Shown in pieces: positions 50,901 to 59,319 of a stretch of 64,000 bases of DNA (the first letter of the stretch is position 1; each line of letters starts with the position of its first letter). Source of the stretch: an uncultured Lachnospiraceae bacterium (lineage in GTDB: Bacteria > Bacillota > Clostridia > Lachnospirales > Lachnospiraceae); contig CAJUDH010000002.1 in the NCBI GenBank assembly GCA_910584845.1, positions 203,339 to 267,338 on the forward strand, in the 5' to 3' direction. Position numbers and translations under genes: made by a program. The notes beneath the pieces are model-generated. The model was not told where the DNA came from, did not search any database, and saw only the letters and a program-made list of their open reading frames with translations.

Positions 50901-51812
50901 TTATAACCGGTTTAATATTTCCCCCACATCCCCGTTAATGCAAATCGCTTTTCCTTTGATTTCCTCCGGGGCGTAAGCCTCGCCATTATTCAGGCATACA
51001 TAACCGGCGTTTTCCCATTGGTATGCCATATGCCAAAAACTATATTTTATAATGGCCGGCGTATTGTAGCCCACTGCCGCCTCTAAAAACAGTACTTTCC
51101 TTTTCTGGCGGCTGCGCAAAAATTCCGTATACCGTTTAGACGCGCCATGCCAGCCTTCATCTTCCACAAAAGTATGGTCCGCCCTAAGGTTCATCCCCAT
51201 AGGCCCGCCACATACCGGGCAATAAGGGACAAGCCCCGGCGGCACCGCCATTTCAGGTTCCCGGCCTGCCGGTAGGGCCAACGCTTTTCCGGCGTCTGCC
51301 ACAAACCCCTGCGCCTTTACCATTTCCCGGACAACGGCTTCGTTATCATAATTTTTCAAATGGCACGGCCTGCTGCACTGGAACAGCCCGTAATCGCCCT
51401 GGGTATAGAATAAACGCCGCTTATCAAACCCTGCTTTCTGAAAACAGTGGTCTACGTTCGTTGTCAGTACAAAATAATCTTTGCCCTTAACCAGGTCAAA
51501 CAGTTTATGGTAGACCGGTTTCGGCGCATCCATATACCGGTTAATATAGATGTACCGGCTCCAGTATGCCCAATGTTCTTCCGGCGCCTCAAAGGCATGG
51601 AAGCCGCCGGAATACATATCCCTAAAATGGTACTTTCGGGCAAAATCACGAAAATACCGGTCAAATCGTTCCCCTGTATATTCAAAACCCGCGGAGGCAG
51701 AAAGGCCTGCGCCTGCGCCGATTACCACGGCGTCTGACCGGTCCAAAGCCTCCCGCAGCTTGCGGACCCCCTCTTCCATATCAAAAGGTTTGCAAATTTC
51801 CTGGCCTGTCAT
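50901..51812 (-). CDS. class M sirtuin (SirTM), protein ADP-ribosyltransferase type
   Basis: This 303-residue sirtuin-fold protein has the NAD site GAGAGLSAS at about residues 32-40. TTNVDHCFQ stands where deacetylase sirtuins have TQNxD, and YTQGDYG replaces the catalytic-His HG motif. A zinc site is made by CSRPC and CPVCGG. These changes mark the SirTM class, which ADP-ribosylates protein rather than deacetylating it. The start at 51812 follows AGGAAAGGCGG; an in-frame ATG 37 codons earlier is in the linker. It lies 79 bp after a zinc macrodomain gene, its usual reversal partner. Confidence 0.85.
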   Translation of the reverse strand: MTGQEICKPFDMEEGVRKLREALDRSDAVVIGAGAGLSASAGFEYTGERFDRYFRDFARKYHFRDMYSGGFHAFEAPEEHWAYWSRYIYINRYMDAPKPVYHKLFDLVKGKDYFVLTTNVDHCFQKAGFDKRRLFYTQGDYGLFQCSRPCHLKNYDNEAVVREMVKAQGFVADAGKALALPAGREPEMAVPPGLVPYCPVCGGPMGMNLRADHTFVEDEGWHGASKRYTEFLRSRQKRKVLFLEAAVGYNTPAIIKYSFWHMAYQWENAGYVCLNNGEAYAPEEIKGKAICINGDVGEILNRL

Positions 51813-51891
51813 TATGTGTACCGCCTTTCCTGCGTTTTTCTGCCGGATGCAAAAAGGAAAACCCTTTCCTGGCAAATATGTGCCATCGCCT

Positions 51892-52689
51892 CTACCCTGG
51901 GGCCTGAAGCGCCGCCTGTCCAAGGAGCCTGCTGTAAATTTCTTTATCTATCTCTTTAAAAACATTAAAAACCACTTTCTTTATGCTGGTCTTCTTCCCC
52001 ATAAACCCCTTAACCGCACCCACGGCAATCCGGGCCGCCTTATCGTTGGGAAAATGGAATTCCCCGGTGGAAATGCAGCAAAACGCCACACTCTCCAGAT
52101 TATTTTCCGCTGCCAGTTCCAGGCAGGAATAGTAGCATTGCTCCAGCAGGCTGCAATCCTTTTGGGTCAAGGGGCCGTTTATAATAGGCCCCACCGTATG
52201 CAGGATATATCTGCAGGGAAGGTTGTAGGCCTTCGTAATTTTTGCTTTTCCTGCCTCTTCCTCATGGCCCTGCCCCCTTATGATTTTTGCACAAGCCATG
52301 CGGAGCTGGATTCCGCTGAAGGAGTGGATACAATTATCAATACACTTGTGGTTTGGCACATAGCACCCGGTCATCCCGCTGTTTGCGGCGTTCACAATCC
52401 CGTCGCAGCACAAGGTGGTAATATCCCCCTGCCAAAGGTACAGCCCTTCGGCTACCGGCTGTAAAGCCCCCAGTTCGGTTATGCCTTTGGCAATGGTTTC
52501 CGCTTTTAAATATTCGTCCTGTATTTTGAGGAATTCCCTGCCGGCTGCTTTGGGAGGCCGGAGGTTCATAAGCCCCCGCAGCAGCCGCCTTTGCCCTTCT
52601 TCCCCCTCCGGGACTTCCATGCCCTGATACCTGAAGTCCTCCTGCAAAAGGCAGCGTATCAAATACTGCCTCCGTTCACCCTGGTCCAT
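51892..52689 (-). CDS. zinc macrodomain ADP-ribosyl-hydrolase, SirTM-linked
   Basis: This 265-residue protein has an N-terminal helical part and a macrodomain from about residue 75. The ADP-ribose loop is DGIVNAANSGMTGC. The zinc ligands typical of SirTM-linked macrodomains are visible as C109-x4-H114-x-C116 in GCYVPNHKC. It removes ADP-ribose added by SirTM-type transferases. It precedes the SirTM gene in the same operon. The lipoyl-carrier GcvH-L and ligase LplA2 genes found in the classical operon are absent on either side. Confidence 0.88.
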   Translation of the reverse strand: MDQGERRQYLIRCLLQEDFRYQGMEVPEGEEGQRRLLRGLMNLRPPKAAGREFLKIQDEYLKAETIAKGITELGALQPVAEGLYLWQGDITTLCCDGIVNAANSGMTGCYVPNHKCIDNCIHSFSGIQLRMACAKIIRGQGHEEEAGKAKITKAYNLPCRYILHTVGPIINGPLTQKDCSLLEQCYYSCLELAAENNLESVAFCCISTGEFHFPNDKAARIAVGAVKGFMGKKTSIKKVVFNVFKEIDKEIYSRLLGQAALQAPG

Positions 52690-52707
52690 GCCTTCCCCTA
52701 GCCTTTC

Positions 52708-52905
52708 CTATTTTTGCACCACGCTGACCCTCTTTTGGATATGGCCGCCCCTGATTATCTCGTCCACCACCGCGATGGCATAGTCCGCATAGCTGACCAC
52801 GCTCTCGCCTTTGCCATTCAGCGTCAGCTCTTCCCCGCCCAGGATATATTCCCCGCTACGGGCGCCTTCTGCCTGAAAATCCACTGCCGGGCTCATATAA
52901 GTCCG
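52708..52905 (-). pseudogene. 3' remnant of an NAD(P)H-binding (YwnB-like) gene
   Basis: About 64 residues (SPAVDFQAEG..., GEYILGGEEL, SYADYAIAVVDEI, HIQKRVSVVQ) match the C-terminal end of YwnB-like atypical short-chain NAD(P)H-binding proteins, which are normally about 210 residues long. The N-terminal Rossmann region (GxxGxxG) is missing. The open frame upstream of the remnant is AT-rich, unrelated sequence that runs into the end of the Rrf2 gene. In related genomes an Rrf2 regulator is followed by an intact copy, so this is a deletion relic. Confidence 0.75.
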
Positions 52906-53030
52906 GTTTTTATTGTAATATTTTATGTTACAGCAAGATAATACCACACTTACATTGTAATGTAAATAGTTACAACATGTTTCCCCGAAAAAAATTTGAA
53001 GCTTAGGATAATCCGTCCAAAGCTCCAAAT

Positions 53031-53468
53031 TCAGCCGTTGCCAATCAATTGTTTTGTATCCCTCATAACGTCTGCCAAGGTAATGGAAGCAAGCTCGCAT
53101 TCCATCGCCTTTTGCACCCGCATCAATTTATCATCCAATACCGTATGGATATTTTTCCCCACCGGGCAGGCCCGGTTAGGGTTCTCATGAAAATGGAACA
53201 ACTCCCCGTTCCCGATGCATTCCACCGCATGGTAAATATCCAAAAATGAGATCTCGTCCAATGGTTTCGGAATAGACGCCCCGCCAGACCCCCTGGCCAC
53301 CTCTACCAGGCCCGCCCCTTTTAATTGGCCTAATATCTTACGGACAATTACCGGATTTACATTGGTGCTCCCGGCAAGGAAATCACTGGTTACTTTATAA
53401 TCATCTTGAAAAACCTCAATACAGGCGAATATATGGATAGCCAACGTAAACCTACTTGAAATCTGCAT
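53031..53468 (-). CDS. Rrf2 family transcriptional regulator, YwnA-like
   Basis: This 145-residue winged-helix regulator starts MQISSRFTLAIHIFACIEVF and has a recognition helix in NVNPVIVRKILGQLKGAGLV and the wing VARGSGGAS. It has a single central Cys in NRACPVGKNIH, unlike iron-sulfur IscR, which has three clustered Cys. That matches the YwnA/YwgB type that often controls a neighbouring NAD(P)H-binding gene, here present only as a relic just downstream. Confidence 0.88.
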   Translation of the reverse strand: MQISSRFTLAIHIFACIEVFQDDYKVTSDFLAGSTNVNPVIVRKILGQLKGAGLVEVARGSGGASIPKPLDEISFLDIYHAVECIGNGELFHFHENPNRACPVGKNIHTVLDDKLMRVQKAMECELASITLADVMRDTKQLIGNG

Positions 53469-53723
53469 GGAAAATACCGTCCTCTCTTTTCATATTTTAT
53501 CCATTTTTGATTGTAATGTCAATGATTACCATTGTTCCGGACAGAAAAACGTTACTTGCGGAAACGTTCCCGGCCCCGTTTAGCCCGGGCCGCCCTATCC
53601 CCTGCCAAGCCTAGGGGAGGGTGGCATTATTTTATTTCAGTATTGACTTAATTAAAGAAACTGATATAATAAATAGCCAAATAGAAAGGCGGGGCCCCGC
53701 CGAAAAAGTGAAAGGGGCTACAT

Positions 53724-54056
53724 ATGGATGCTGCCTTATTAATACGGGTGATGGGCGAACCCATGAGGTATCAGATTTTCCGGCTGCTGCTCCAGCAAAA
53801 GCATTGTGTCCGTTCCCTGTCTAAAAAACTTGGGGTAAGCGAATCAGCGGTTTCCCAGCATTTACGGTTAATGCGGCAAGCCGGCCTTGTATATGGGGAA
53901 AAATATGGCTACCACACCCATTATTTCCCTGATCCGGACGCCATCAGCCTGCTTGTTTCTACATTCCTGCAGATCCAGGCCCAATCACAAGAATTAAACC
54001 GGGATGCCGGCACTTGCCAATGTGAATTTCAGCAGCCGGCCACACACAAAGGTTAA
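53724..54056 (+). CDS. ArsR family regulator
   Basis: This 110-residue winged-helix regulator carries LLIRVMGEPMRYQIFRLL and the recognition helix in LGVSESAVSQHLRLMRQAGLV. Potential metal-sensing cysteines are a Cys near position 32 and CQC near residue 98, but not the classical ELCVCDL box. GAAAGGGG precedes the ATG. It lies 15 bp before the chromate transporter genes and probably controls them. Confidence 0.88.
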   Translation: MDAALLIRVMGEPMRYQIFRLLLQQKHCVRSLSKKLGVSESAVSQHLRLMRQAGLVYGEKYGYHTHYFPDPDAISLLVSTFLQIQAQSQELNRDAGTCQCEFQQPATHKG

Positions 54057-54071
54057 GGAGGCCGGCAAACT

Positions 54072-54668
54072 ATGATACCGATAAAAATAATTGCCGATTT
54101 GTTTTTGACTTTCAGTAAAATCGGGGCTTTTACCTTTGGGGGTGGATATGCAATGATCTCTCTGCTGGATCACGAGTGTGTGGAAAAAAGGCAATGGATC
54201 ACCTCCGATGAACTTATGGACGTGACGGTTATCGCAGAGTCAACCCCCGGGCCCATCGCCATCAACTGCGCCACTTATACCGGCTACAAAATGGCTGGCC
54301 TGCCGGGGGCCGTTGCCTCTACCCTTGGCATAATCCTGCCTTCTTTCTTCCTGATTTTTGCCGTCTCCCGATATTTTGAAAACATCCTTTCTGTCCCGGC
54401 CGTGGCAAACGCCTTCCGGGGCATACGGATTGCCGTCGCTATTTTGATTATTCGCGCCGCCATTAACATGATACGGAAAATGATAAAAAAATCCCCACGG
54501 AAGAAAATACAGGCATCCATGGTGGCCGCCTTTTTCTTCCTTGTCCTGGCCCTGGATTTTGCCGGTTTTTCCGTCTCTACCATTTATCTTATCCTGGCCA
54601 GCGGCCTGGCCGGCTTTTTCCTTTTTCAGGGGCCCGCCGGCCAAAAGGCAGGAGGTGCGGCGTCATGA
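54072..54668 (+). CDS. chromate transporter family protein, first half
   Basis: This 198-residue membrane protein belongs to the CHR family. The signature FGGGYAMISLLDHECVEKR and the ESTPGPIAINCATYTGYK stretch are intact. Short CHR proteins act as pairs in opposite membrane orientation, and the partner overlaps its stop codon by 4 bp (ATGA). The physiological substrate may be chromate, sulfate or another oxyanion. It belongs to the ArsR-led operon. Confidence 0.92.
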   Translation: MIPIKIIADLFLTFSKIGAFTFGGGYAMISLLDHECVEKRQWITSDELMDVTVIAESTPGPIAINCATYTGYKMAGLPGAVASTLGIILPSFFLIFAVSRYFENILSVPAVANAFRGIRIAVAILIIRAAINMIRKMIKKSPRKKIQASMVAAFFFLVLALDFAGFSVSTIYLILASGLAGFFLFQGPAGQKAGGAAS

Positions 54669-55222
54669 TTTATCTTAAATTATTATTTTCTTTCCTGAAA
54701 ATAGGGCTGTTTGCCTTTGGAGGGGCTTATGGGGCCATCCCCCTGATCCGGGATGTGGTTCTTGCCAACGGCTGGGCCGACCCGGCCATGTTTGCCAACC
54801 TGGTAGCCCTCAGCGAGGCCACCCCCGGCCCGATTATGGTAAATATGGCCACTTACATCGGAAGCCGGCAGGCAGGGGTTTTGGGCGCGGCTGCCGCCAC
54901 TTTTGGGGTTGTCCTCCCTTCTTTCCTCCTCCTGCTTATCATTACCGTACTGTTCCACAATTTGATCCGGCACAAAACCGTACAGGCCATATTAAAAGGG
55001 GTCAAGCCATGCCTCATGGGGGTTATCCTGGCCACAGGCCTTTCCATGCTCCTGGCCGCGTTGTCGGGGGAGGGCCATACACCCGCCTTAGACAAAACCG
55101 CATGTGCTATTTTTTTCTTCTTAACGATGGCGGATACTTTATACCGGAAATGGAAGAAACGCGATTTTTCGCCTATCCTGCTTATCATTCTGGCAGCGGC
55201 CTGCGGTAGTATCCTTTACTGA
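54665..55222 (+). CDS. chromate transporter family protein, second half
   Basis: This 185-residue partner has a slightly altered signature, FGGAYGAIPLIRDVV, and ALSEATPGPIMVNMATYIG. Its start overlaps the stop of the first half, so the two are made in step as a split CHR transporter. The operon seems to end here; no strong terminator was seen. Confidence 0.92.
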   Translation: MIYLKLLFSFLKIGLFAFGGAYGAIPLIRDVVLANGWADPAMFANLVALSEATPGPIMVNMATYIGSRQAGVLGAAAATFGVVLPSFLLLLIITVLFHNLIRHKTVQAILKGVKPCLMGVILATGLSMLLAALSGEGHTPALDKTACAIFFFLTMADTLYRKWKKRDFSPILLIILAAACGSILY

Positions 55223-55273
55223 TTTTTACGGGCACGAAATCTTATTGTCCGACTTTAGCCGCAGGATTTTCGA

Positions 55274-55338
55274 TTGACAATAAATTTTATCAATAGTAGA
55301 ATGTGAATTACTGTTTACAGGTAAGCGGATACCTGTAA
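55274..55338 (+). promoter_or_regulatory. MATE gene promoter with downstream palindrome
   Basis: Consensus TTGACA (55274-55279), a 17-bp spacer and TAGAAT (55297-55302) precede the gene by 100 bp. A 9-bp-arm palindrome (TTACAGGTA at 55315-55323, TACCTGTAA at 55330-55338) lies at the expected transcript start, a place for a repressor or a short leader hairpin. The binding protein is unknown. Confidence 0.7.
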
Positions 55339-55402
55339 GACCTTATTTTTAAGGAACCAACGATAAACCATTGCTACAACATACCCCCGAAAGGAGAATT
55401 TT

Positions 55403-56770
55403 ATGCCCAAAGCTACCACGAAACCAGAACAAAACAAGATGGGGGTCATGCCGGTCAAACCTTTGTTGATCACCATGTCCCTCCCCATGATCCTCTCTAT
55501 GCTTGTCCAGGCTATGTACAACATTATCGACAGCATTTTCGTCGCACAGCTGGGGGAGAAAGCCTTAACCGCCGTATCCATGGCTTTCCCCATCCAGAAC
55601 CTGATGATTGCCGTCTCTTCCGGGACCTGCGTCGGGGTCAACGCCCTCCTTTCCCGGTCCTTAGGGGAGCAAAACCAGGATGCCGCCCAGAAAGCCGCAG
55701 TCAACGGCATATTCCTTTCCGTCGCAGGCGCCGCCTGCTTTGCCTTGTTCGGCCTTTTGGGCTCGCGGCTTTACTTTGCCAGCCAGACCAATGACCCCAC
55801 CATCATTGAATACGGCGTAAAATATTTATCCATCTGCCTGATCTTTTCCTTTGGCATTTTCCTTGAGATCGTACTGGAACGGATCCTGCAGTCTACCGGG
55901 CGTACCATTTACAATATGTATTCCCAGGGCGCCGGCGCCATTACCAACATCATCCTTGACCCGATCATGATTTTCGGGCTTTTTGGCTTTCCGGCTATGG
56001 GGATCAGCGGCGCCGCTATCGCCACGGTGACCGGGCAAATCCTGGCCATGGTCCTTTCCCTGTTTTTTAATGTGCGGAAAAATACGGATGTAAGCATTAA
56101 CATGCGGGGCTTTTCCCCTGATTTGACTACCATCCGTATTATCTATGAGGTAGGTTTCCCTTCCATTATCATGCAGTCCATCGGTTCCGTCATGACCTAC
56201 TTCCTGAATTTAATTTTAGTCACCTTCACGGAGACGGCCGTGACGGTGCTGGGCGTCTATTTTAAACTGCAAAGCTTTATTTTTATGCCGATTTTCGGGC
56301 TGAACAATGGCATGATCCCCATTATCGCTTTTAACTATGGCGCCCGCAACAAAAAGCGGATCATAGAAACGACAAAGTTCAGCATCTTTATTGCCGTATC
56401 CATTATGCTTACCGGTTTGGCCCTTTTCCAGGTCTTTACCAGGCAGATGCTGCTCCTGTTTAACGCATCCCCGCAGATGCTGGAGATCGGCATCCCTGCT
56501 TTGCGGATTATCAGCCTTAGCTTTTCCTTTGCCGGCTACTGCATCATTGTCGGTTCCGTATTCCAGGCTTTGGGGAACGGCGTCTACAGCCTCCTTACCT
56601 CCGTGGCCCGGCAGCTCCTATGCCTGTTGCCGTTGGCCTATGTGTTTGCGAAATATTGGGGGCTCCATGCGGTATGGTATTCCTTCCCCTTAGCGGAAAT
56701 TATCTCCGTCCTCATGAGTACCATATTGTTTATCCGGATTTACCAAAAGAAAATCCGCAACCTGCAATAA
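55403..56770 (+). CDS. MATE family efflux transporter
   Basis: This 455-residue protein has twelve membrane segments in two bundles and belongs to the MATE multidrug exporters (DinF/NorM-like clostridial branch). The N-terminal PLLITMSLPMILSMLVQAMYN and NIIDSIFVAQLGEKALTA are typical. GAAAGGAG precedes the ATG. It exports cationic drugs or metabolites with sodium or proton antiport; the substrate is unknown. Confidence 0.93.
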   Translation: MPKATTKPEQNKMGVMPVKPLLITMSLPMILSMLVQAMYNIIDSIFVAQLGEKALTAVSMAFPIQNLMIAVSSGTCVGVNALLSRSLGEQNQDAAQKAAVNGIFLSVAGAACFALFGLLGSRLYFASQTNDPTIIEYGVKYLSICLIFSFGIFLEIVLERILQSTGRTIYNMYSQGAGAITNIILDPIMIFGLFGFPAMGISGAAIATVTGQILAMVLSLFFNVRKNTDVSINMRGFSPDLTTIRIIYEVGFPSIIMQSIGSVMTYFLNLILVTFTETAVTVLGVYFKLQSFIFMPIFGLNNGMIPIIAFNYGARNKKRIIETTKFSIFIAVSIMLTGLALFQVFTRQMLLLFNASPQMLEIGIPALRIISLSFSFAGYCIIVGSVFQALGNGVYSLLTSVARQLLCLLPLAYVFAKYWGLHAVWYSFPLAEIISVLMSTILFIRIYQKKIRNLQ

Positions 56771-56803
56771 ATCCTTAAAAAGCAGGGATTGGCATAAAGA
56801 TAC

Positions 56804-56849
56804 CAGGCAGGGCCATGAAACCGCAACTCCCGTTTCATGGCCCTGCCTG
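56804..56849. terminator. terminator between convergent MATE and GH1 genes
   Basis: Perfect 18-base arms (56804-56821 and 56832-56849) with a 10-base loop lie between the two stops. T tracts are short on both sides. Confidence 0.65.
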
Positions 56850-56863
56850 ATCCTAAAATATGA

Positions 56864-58285
56864 TTAATTATCGCTTAAGTCCTCGCCGTTTGAGGCTATC
56901 ACTTTCTTATACCAATAGAAGGAATCCTTCCTATACCGGTCTAACGTCTTTAAGTCGAACTCATCCCGGTCTACATAGATAAACCCATATCTTTTCACCA
57001 TGCCCTCATGGGTGGAAATCAGGTCGATGGCGCTCCATGGGCAATAGCCCATCATCTCGGCCCCGTCGCTGATGGCCAGGCGAACCTGTTCAATGTGCTC
57101 CCTCAGATACTGGATCCGGTACGGGTCGTGTACTTTGCCGTCTTCCGTCAGCTTGTCATAAGCGCCCAGCCCGTTCTCGGTAACAATCATGGGCAGGCGG
57201 TAACGGGAATACATCTCCCGGATTGTGGCCCGGAATCCTGGCGGGTCAATCTCCCAGCCAAATTCCGTGGTGGGCAGGTAGGGGTTCTTAAAGCCTTTAT
57301 ACAACCCGGCCTCGCCCCGCGCCGTCTGCTGGTCGGCGCCTGAATCTAACTGCTCGGCCCCGTCGCTGGCTTCCACCGTACCTGTGTTGTAATAGTTAAA
57401 ACCGATGAAATCCGGGTGGCCGCTCTTCAATGCTTCTGCGTCTCCCTCCCCAAATTCCGGACAGGCGTCGTTCTCCTCCAGATATGCCCATACCAGGTTA
57501 TTATATACCCCAAACACTGCCATATCCAGATACAGCCAGTTACGGATGGCGTTGTAGTTCTGGGCAGCCAGAATATCCTCTGGCTTGCAGGTTGCCGGGT
57601 ATACCAGGGAAATGTTGGGGGCCGGGCCGATCTTCGCCCCTGGCAGCATCTCATGGCACAAAGCCATAGCCTTTGCCTGGGCCACCAGCATATGGTGGTT
57701 CTGCTGGTAGGTTTCTTTTATCACGTTGGTGCAGCCTTCAGGGATGGCCAAAGTGCCGATCACCGGCCCTACCAAAGTCAGCATGTTTTGCTCATTGATG
57801 GTCAGCCAATATTTTACCCTGTCGCCAAAATTCTCAAACATTACCTTGGCAAAGTTTAAGAACCAGTCGATGGATTCCCGGTTAGACCAGGACCCCCTTT
57901 TGTCCAATGCCGCAGGCATGTCAAAATGGAACATGGTAACCAGCGGCTCGATGCCATATTTCAGGCACTCATCAATCACATTATTATAATACTCGATACC
58001 TTTTGGATTCACTTCCCCGGTTCCCTCGGGAATAATCCTGGACCAGGAAATGGAGAATCGGTACGTCTTGAACCCCATCTCCGCCATTAGAGCGATATCT
58101 TCTTTGTACCGGTGGTACTGGTCAGCACAAACCGTTAAATCAGAAGTCCCCTCCGGCACAGTTTTCACGTCCTGGCAGGATGGGCCCTTTCCGTCCTCCA
58201 GATTAGCGCCCTCTACCTGATAGGCAGACGTACTTGCGCCCCATAGGAAATCTTGGGGAAATGATTTTAGTTTTTTGTGCAGCAT
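56864..58285 (-). CDS. GH1 6-phospho-beta-glucosidase
   Basis: This 473-residue family 1 glycosidase has its acid/base Glu in YWLTINEQNM (about residue 175) and nucleophile Glu in VTENGLGAYD (about residue 365). Where non-phospho beta-glucosidases have the Glu-Trp sugar site (DNFEW), it reads WSAIDLIST followed by VKRYGFIYVDRDE, the pattern of 6-phospho-beta-glucosidases, with Ser/Lys/Tyr positions for phosphate. The start at 58285 follows AAGGAGGGG. No PTS gene is present in the window, and its promoter shares an element with the AfuABC-like importer. Confidence 0.9.
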   Translation of the reverse strand: MLHKKLKSFPQDFLWGASTSAYQVEGANLEDGKGPSCQDVKTVPEGTSDLTVCADQYHRYKEDIALMAEMGFKTYRFSISWSRIIPEGTGEVNPKGIEYYNNVIDECLKYGIEPLVTMFHFDMPAALDKRGSWSNRESIDWFLNFAKVMFENFGDRVKYWLTINEQNMLTLVGPVIGTLAIPEGCTNVIKETYQQNHHMLVAQAKAMALCHEMLPGAKIGPAPNISLVYPATCKPEDILAAQNYNAIRNWLYLDMAVFGVYNNLVWAYLEENDACPEFGEGDAEALKSGHPDFIGFNYYNTGTVEASDGAEQLDSGADQQTARGEAGLYKGFKNPYLPTTEFGWEIDPPGFRATIREMYSRYRLPMIVTENGLGAYDKLTEDGKVHDPYRIQYLREHIEQVRLAISDGAEMMGYCPWSAIDLISTHEGMVKRYGFIYVDRDEFDLKTLDRYRKDSFYWYKKVIASNGEDLSDN

Positions 58286-58373
58286 GGTTAATACCCCTCC
58301 TTGTTCTGTATTCGGCAATTTATACGATAAATCCTTGTATTTTAAAGGATTTTCCACAAAATGCCATATATCT

Positions 58374-58396
58374 ATCATACCACAAAACCACAGGAA
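58374..58396 (-). promoter_or_regulatory. shared 23-bp promoter element, copy 2, GH1 promoter
   Basis: On the minus strand the element reads TTCCTGTGG, T, TTTGTGG, TATGAT, forming an extended -10 promoter about 90 bp before the GH1 start. It differs from copy 1 (37319-37341) at two positions. Confidence 0.55.
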
Positions 58397-58408
58397 AAAA
58401 CAAGGTCT

Positions 58409-59302
58409 TTAACTTTCCTTTTTATCTGCGGCCAACAAAAAAATGGTCGATAAAATACAGGCGAACCCCAGTAAATCCATACCTTCAAAAGACGCCCCCA
58501 TCCATACTACGGAAAACAAAGTCGCAGACACCGGTTCAATGGAGGCATAGAGGCTGCCCTTTTTGGGCCCCACGCAGCGGACCCCTTCCATGTAAAGGGA
58601 AAACGCCGTAACTGTACCCAAAACCACCACGGCGGCCAGCCCTAATGCCACTTGGCAGTCAACAGGGGCAGGGATACTCCAGGGGCGGAAAACCGCAGCA
58701 AGTAAAACCCCGCCTACCACCATCCCCCAGGCGGCCACCACCGCCGATCCATATTGCTCCAGCAGCCGGCCTGGCTGTACCGTATAGACGGCCAGGGCCA
58801 CCGCCGACAATAGCCCCCAAAACAAAGCTTCTTTCGACAGCGCCATGTTTCCGGGTTTCCCGTGGGTAGCCAGCAAATACGTCCCCAAAACCGCCAGGCA
58901 GATCGCCAACAGTTCATTGGGCCGGGGCAGGGTTTTATGGCGGATGGACAGGTAGGCCAAGATCAGCACCGGCCCTATATACTGCAGCACCGTAGCCGTA
59001 CCCGCATTAGAGGCACCGATAGCCGTAAAATAAGTATACTGGCACATACTCATGCCAAAAACACCAAAAGTTACAACCCCCGCCCAATCCTTCTTCCATA
59101 TCTTAAAAATCTCCTTCCCTTCTTTTAGAAAACAGAGCAATAACAGCAGGATGCCTGCCGACAGCAGCCGGACCGGCACCAGCCAATCCGAAGCCAAGCC
59201 CTTTTCTTGCATCAAAAATTGGCCGCAAGTTCCGGAAAACCCCCACAGCATTCCGCCTGCCAATGTCAAAACCGCCCCCCGTATTGCACGTTTCCGATCC
59301 AT
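58409..59302 (-). CDS. EamA/DMT superfamily transporter
   Basis: This 297-residue, ten-segment membrane protein has two EamA halves: VLTLAGGMLWGFSGTCGQF at the start and the second-half motif GSLYASIEPVSATLFSVVWM. It is probably a metabolite or amino-acid exporter; the substrate is unreadable. It lies 17 bp downstream of mfd on the same strand, so it may be read from the mfd transcript. Confidence 0.9.
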   Translation of the reverse strand: MDRKRAIRGAVLTLAGGMLWGFSGTCGQFLMQEKGLASDWLVPVRLLSAGILLLLLCFLKEGKEIFKIWKKDWAGVVTFGVFGMSMCQYTYFTAIGASNAGTATVLQYIGPVLILAYLSIRHKTLPRPNELLAICLAVLGTYLLATHGKPGNMALSKEALFWGLLSAVALAVYTVQPGRLLEQYGSAVVAAWGMVVGGVLLAAVFRPWSIPAPVDCQVALGLAAVVVLGTVTAFSLYMEGVRCVGPKKGSLYASIEPVSATLFSVVWMGASFEGMDLLGFACILSTIFLLAADKKES

Positions 59303-59319
59303 GTTTTTTCTCCTTTGCC

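Noticed and set aside
52708..53100. A complete 130-residue gene
   Set aside because: Only the last half matches a protein family, and it is the C-terminal end; the first half is AT-rich sequence overlapping the Rrf2 gene. It was kept as a pseudogene remnant.
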